From NCBI GenBank assembly GCA_016209035.1, contig JACQWX010000058.1, positions 1 through 64,000 of the forward strand: a stretch of 64,000 nucleotides of DNA, in the 5' to 3' direction. Below, piece after piece: positions 61,252-64,000 of the stretch. Within the stretch, counting starts at the first letter, position 1; the number at the start of each line of letters is the position of its first letter. The stretch is from Elusimicrobiota bacterium (GTDB taxonomy: Bacteria; Elusimicrobiota; Elusimicrobia; UBA1565; UBA9628). Made by a program: the position numbers and the translations under genes. The notes below the pieces were generated by a model that saw only the letters and a program-made list of their open reading frames with translations, was not told where the DNA came from and did no database searches.

Positions 61252-62355
61252 ATGAAACCCCTGACGACCGTCTTGTCGTTCCTGCTCGCCGTCGGCCAGG
61301 TCGCCGGACAACAGCTGCCGCCGCCGGCGCCGGAGGGATGCCCGGACGAGCGGGCCTGGAGCCATGTCAAGAGCACCTACCCTGACCCCGCCAAGCCGGA
61401 CCCTGCGGCGTTCATCAAGCTCGAGGTCCAGGAACGCAAGAAAATCTGCGACGCCGCTGCCGCGGCCCTGATCCAGCAGGACGCTCAGGGCATCATCTCT
61501 GAGATCGGCGTCAAGACCCAGCTCGACGGCGCGGGCAACAAGGTCGGCAAGATCAAGGACCCCTTCGGACCTGCGGCCAAGTCCGAGAACACGGCCACGC
61601 ACCCCAAGCAGACGGCCCAGCCCAAGCAGACCGTTTCCGACCCCAAGGAGCCGAGCCGCCCGCAGTCCGCGATGAAGGCGAGCGAATTCAAGCCTCAGCT
61701 CACCTTCAAGCCCGGGGTCGTGCCCAAGCCGGCGCAGAAGGAGCCCGAGCCTCGCGTGCTCTCGATCCAGGACGGGTCGCGCGAGCTCATCGACCGCTTT
61801 GGCGACCCGCGGGAGGCGCTTTGGAAGGTCATCACCGCGCGCGGAGGGGACGACGGCGAGTCCGTCTCTCCCGAGGACCAGCGCAAGGCCTGGAAGGACA
61901 TCAACGCCATCGTCGGAGGCCTCAAGGACCCCGCGCTCCTCAAGAAAGGCGAGGTCGACGACCGCTTGCGGGACTTCGACCATTTCCTCAACGCCTGGGG
62001 GGGCGCGGTCGGCGACGGCATCCTGAGACCCAACGAGGACGACGGCTTCTTCAAAGGCAGGGGCAAGGTCCTCGGCCGCACCACCATGGGCGTGGGAGCC
62101 ACGGTGGTCACGGCGGGCTACACCGGGGTCAAGTGGATCGATCAGACCCTCGGCACGCCCTTCGGCAAGTGGATCGGCGGGTACGATTTCAACTCCGAGA
62201 AATGCTCCAAGGCCAGCTTCAACGAGGCCTGGCAGGGGGTCAAGGGCGTCTGGTACGGCGTCTACACGATGGACTACGGCGCCCGGCCGCAGACCGGCCG
62301 TGCCGTATTGACCGGCGTGGCGGGCAAGGCCGCAAAAAGCTGGACTAAGAAGTAG
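61252..62355 (+). CDS. secreted protein of unknown function
   Basis: A 367-residue exported protein. A signal peptide (MKPLTTVLSFLLAVGQVAG) is followed by a conserved-looking N-terminal part (PDERAWSHVKSTYPDPAKPD), a Pro/Lys/Gln-rich low-complexity linker (near 115-170) and a C-terminal part (DFDHFLNAWGGAVGDGIL; GVKWIDQTLGTPFGKWIGG). No enzyme motif is seen. GGAGG six bases before ATG 61252 sets the start. TTGACA at 61197-61202 could be a -35 box, but no matching -10 is clear. It may be lineage-specific. Confidence 0.7.
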   Translation: MKPLTTVLSFLLAVGQVAGQQLPPPAPEGCPDERAWSHVKSTYPDPAKPDPAAFIKLEVQERKKICDAAAAALIQQDAQGIISEIGVKTQLDGAGNKVGKIKDPFGPAAKSENTATHPKQTAQPKQTVSDPKEPSRPQSAMKASEFKPQLTFKPGVVPKPAQKEPEPRVLSIQDGSRELIDRFGDPREALWKVITARGGDDGESVSPEDQRKAWKDINAIVGGLKDPALLKKGEVDDRLRDFDHFLNAWGGAVGDGILRPNEDDGFFKGRGKVLGRTTMGVGATVVTAGYTGVKWIDQTLGTPFGKWIGGYDFNSEKCSKASFNEAWQGVKGVWYGVYTMDYGARPQTGRAVLTGVAGKAAKSWTKK

Positions 62356-62388
62356 TTGTGCTGCACTGCCGGACGCGTTGGGCCGGCG

Positions 62389-62868
62389 ATGGCTTCACCT
62401 CACGGCAAGTACTCCAGGAGCGTCTCCGACCGGGAGCTCTTGGAGACCATGTCCCGATACGCCGAATTCGTCGGAGAGATCGTCGAAGGCTCCGGCGGCA
62501 GGGTCGTGAAGTTCATCGGCGACGCCGCGCTCATCGTCTACCCGGAGAGCCTCGCGGACGCGGGCGTGCGGGCCCTGCGCGAGCTCAAGGAACGCGGCGA
62601 CGCCTGGCTCGTGGAGCGCCGCATCCCCTGCGGCCACGTCATCAAGGCCCACTTCGGGCCGGTCGTCTCGACGCGGCTCGGGACCCGGGCGGACAAGCGC
62701 TTCGACGTCTACGGCCAGACCGTCATGGTCGCGGCCGTGACCAAGTCGAACGGGCTCGCCATCACGCCGCAGGCATTCAGGAAGCTCGCCCCCCAGACCA
62801 GAAGGCTCTTCAAGAAGCACACGCCGCCGGTGACTTACATATCGGCTGAGGAGCGTCACCGGGGCTAG
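62389..62868 (+). pseudogene. class III adenylate/guanylate cyclase domain, N-terminally damaged
   Basis: The frame from 62389 gives the middle and end of a class III cyclase domain: ELLETMSRYAEFVGEIVEGS, GGRVVKFIGDAALIVYPE (second metal Asp), RFDVYGQTVMVAAVTKSN and AITPQAFRKLAP. The first metal-binding strand (the usual FADIRGFT block) is absent from this frame. In another frame the DNA just upstream (62388-62425) reads DGFTSRQVLQERL, which looks like the remains of that block, so a frameshift near 62425 is likely. A shortened protein starting at 62389 would lack a catalytic Asp. Confidence 0.55.
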
Positions 62869-62956
62869 CCTGAGCAATTAGTCGGCGCGTACCGCAATGC
62901 GCGTTTTATCGCGGAAGGGCTGGGTCTTCTGGCCTTCCGGCTGGGACCTTTGTCAC

Positions 62957-62985
62957 TTGGCGGACAGTCTCCCGGCCGTTATCAT
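62957..62985 (+). promoter_or_regulatory. promoter of the last gene
   Basis: TTGGCG (62957-62962), 17 bases, TATCAT (62980-62985), six bases before the GTG at 62992. The message would be leaderless. Confidence 0.45.
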
Positions 62986-62991
62986 AGCGGT

Positions 62992-64000
62992 GTGAGGGGA
63001 TTCCTCTCTGGTCTGCTGGCTTTATTGCTGGCCTGCGTGCATCAGGCGGCCTGGGCCAACCGCGTAGTTGCGCCGCGGGTCAAGCCCGTGCCCCAGGGCA
63101 TCGGCCTTCCCGCCGGGGGCCTGAACTGGTCCCCGCAAGCCACGCCGGTCCTTCTGCCCGGCCTAGCTCTGCCCGCGCCCGGCGTTTCTGGCGCGGGCGT
63201 ACCGCTTCGATTCGAACGGGAAGGCGGCCTGCCCGCTCCGGCCGTCGAGCCCGTCGTCGACGACATCGGGCCGGCCGTGCCTGGGACGTCCTCTCCCCTT
63301 GAGGTACTCAAGCAGGCGGAGAACGTGTCGGTCGAGGCCGTCAAAGCGGCGGACCAGCCGGAGCTGGGGTATCATGCGAACACCGCCGTCTTCGACCATC
63401 GCGCTTTCGCCCCCTGCCCGCCAACACCTTTCCCGATGGCGGCAGGGGACGGCGCCCTGCCGGGAACCGAACTCGCCGCCCCGGACGTCGCCGCCCCGGA
63501 CGTCGACGCGTCGGGCGCACGGCCGGAGGCTGGCGTCCCAACGGCACTGGAGTGGCTGGGGCGGCTGTCGAGGTCCCTGGACCTCTCGGCCATCAAGGCC
63601 GACCCCCTGCATTTCAGGAAGCTCCTGGTCCAAGCGTTCGATTCCATGACCAAGGGCCCGGTGTCCGAGCCGCTCCTCAAGGCGAAGGCGGCCTACTCCC
63701 GCGGCGACGCCGCGACCATCGCGCGGTCGCAGAACCTCGTCCGCGACCGACTCCTCTCGGCGGCGCGGCGCCACGTCGCCTCGAAAGGCCTCGACCCGGC
63801 GTCGGTCATCTCCAACGGCACGACGCTGGACAAGCTCCTGGGCATGGCCTTCACCGGCGGCCTGGAGGCGACCTCGTCTTATCAAGGGATGAGCGGAGAG
63901 AGCGCCCACTTCTGGGGCGTCCGGGGGGTGGAGGGCGGCGCCGGCTACGGCACCTCGCGCTCGACGGCCAGGCGCAGGCCGGGCGTCCTCATCCTCATCC
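62992..64000 (+). CDS. secreted protein, partial at the right edge
   Basis: An open frame of at least 336 codons runs off the window. The GTG at 62992 gives a signal peptide (FLSGLLALLLACVHQAAWA), then a Pro-rich region with repeated AAPDV-type units near residue 160, then a helical region (LEWLGRLSRSLDLSAIKADP; ARSQNLVRDRLLSAARRHV) and SSYQGMSGESAHFWGVRG near the end. No family is recognised. Like the protein at 61252 it is exported and low in known motifs. Confidence 0.65.
   Translation, partial: MRGFLSGLLALLLACVHQAAWANRVVAPRVKPVPQGIGLPAGGLNWSPQATPVLLPGLALPAPGVSGAGVPLRFEREGGLPAPAVEPVVDDIGPAVPGTSSPLEVLKQAENVSVEAVKAADQPELGYHANTAVFDHRAFAPCPPTPFPMAAGDGALPGTELAAPDVAAPDVDASGARPEAGVPTALEWLGRLSRSLDLSAIKADPLHFRKLLVQAFDSMTKGPVSEPLLKAKAAYSRGDAATIARSQNLVRDRLLSAARRHVASKGLDPASVISNGTTLDKLLGMAFTGGLEATSSYQGMSGESAHFWGVRGVEGGAGYGTSRSTARRRPGVLILI

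Noticed and set aside
62880-62925. Terminator after the cyclase remnant (short stem then TTTT)
   Set aside because: The possible stem is only about five base pairs with a long loop.

Overview
The window is about 64 kb of GC-rich DNA from a Gram-negative-type bacterium. It is almost entirely a surface polysaccharide (O-antigen, capsule or glycan) biosynthesis island. No ribosomal or other taxonomic marker is present. The GC-rich codon use, the lineage-specific secreted proteins at the right end and several genes that start within about 10 nt of a -10 box fit a deep-branching phylum such as Elusimicrobiota, but this assignment is inference only.

Layout. (1) 195-8084, plus strand: an operon with an adenylating ligase fused to an aminotransferase, an M29-like protein, an acyl carrier protein, an AAC(3)-DUF4910 fusion and a GT-B-like transferase. 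This looks like a pathway for an acyl or aminoacyl sugar decoration. (2) 8040-14641: a methyltransferase (minus), then a B12 radical SAM protein, an LIC12162-like transferase and a paralogue of the first transferase (plus). (3) 14583-26140, minus strand: an asparagine-synthase homologue without its Cys nucleophile, two methyltransferases, a WbpG-type amidotransferase, a complete AsnB-type protein, GNAT, epimerase, DegT aminotransferase, Gfo/Idh oxidoreductase and an SpsF-type cytidylyltransferase. (4) 26190-32681, minus strand: methyltransferase, transferase, NeuC/LegG, reductase, NeuB/LegI and a second WbpG. (5) 32756-41550, plus strand: an EPS-associated MarR-type regulator, HisF2, HisH2, a CBS-nucleotidyltransferase (PtmE-like), LegC, an ABC exporter, an RmlD-like reductase, a secreted beta-rich protein and a GT2. 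(6) 41563-45411: a secreted S33 peptidase, a broken ATPase gene and a membrane-anchored SGNH protein. (7) 45439-53168, plus strand: LegB, an Rmd-like reductase, a glycosyltransferase-flippase fusion, a membrane protein and an O-antigen ligase/polymerase. (8) 53169-55299: a mobile island with a 95-bp tandem duplication, an IS200-type element and a HigBA-like toxin-antitoxin pair. (9) 55300-60632: lipid-linked-sugar type glycosyltransferases, including two unusual fusions. (10) 60629-64000: small membrane and secreted proteins and a frameshifted cyclase remnant.

How it works together. PtmE, LegB, LegC, LegG (NeuC), LegI (NeuB) and the SpsF-type CMP transferase are most of a GDP-GlcNAc-type legionaminic acid route. 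WbpG with HisH and HisF would add an acetamidino group. The sugar would be assembled by the many transferases, flipped by the Wzx-like domain, polymerised or ligated by the WaaL/Wzy-like protein, and possibly decorated with groups made by operon 1. The most informative regulatory signal is a repeated operator, GTTCA-N5-TGAAC, placed directly after the -10 box at 180-200 and as two copies in a 43-bp perfect palindrome at 32693-32735 between the regulator gene and the divergent wbpG operon. This suggests that one local regulator controls three promoters of the island.
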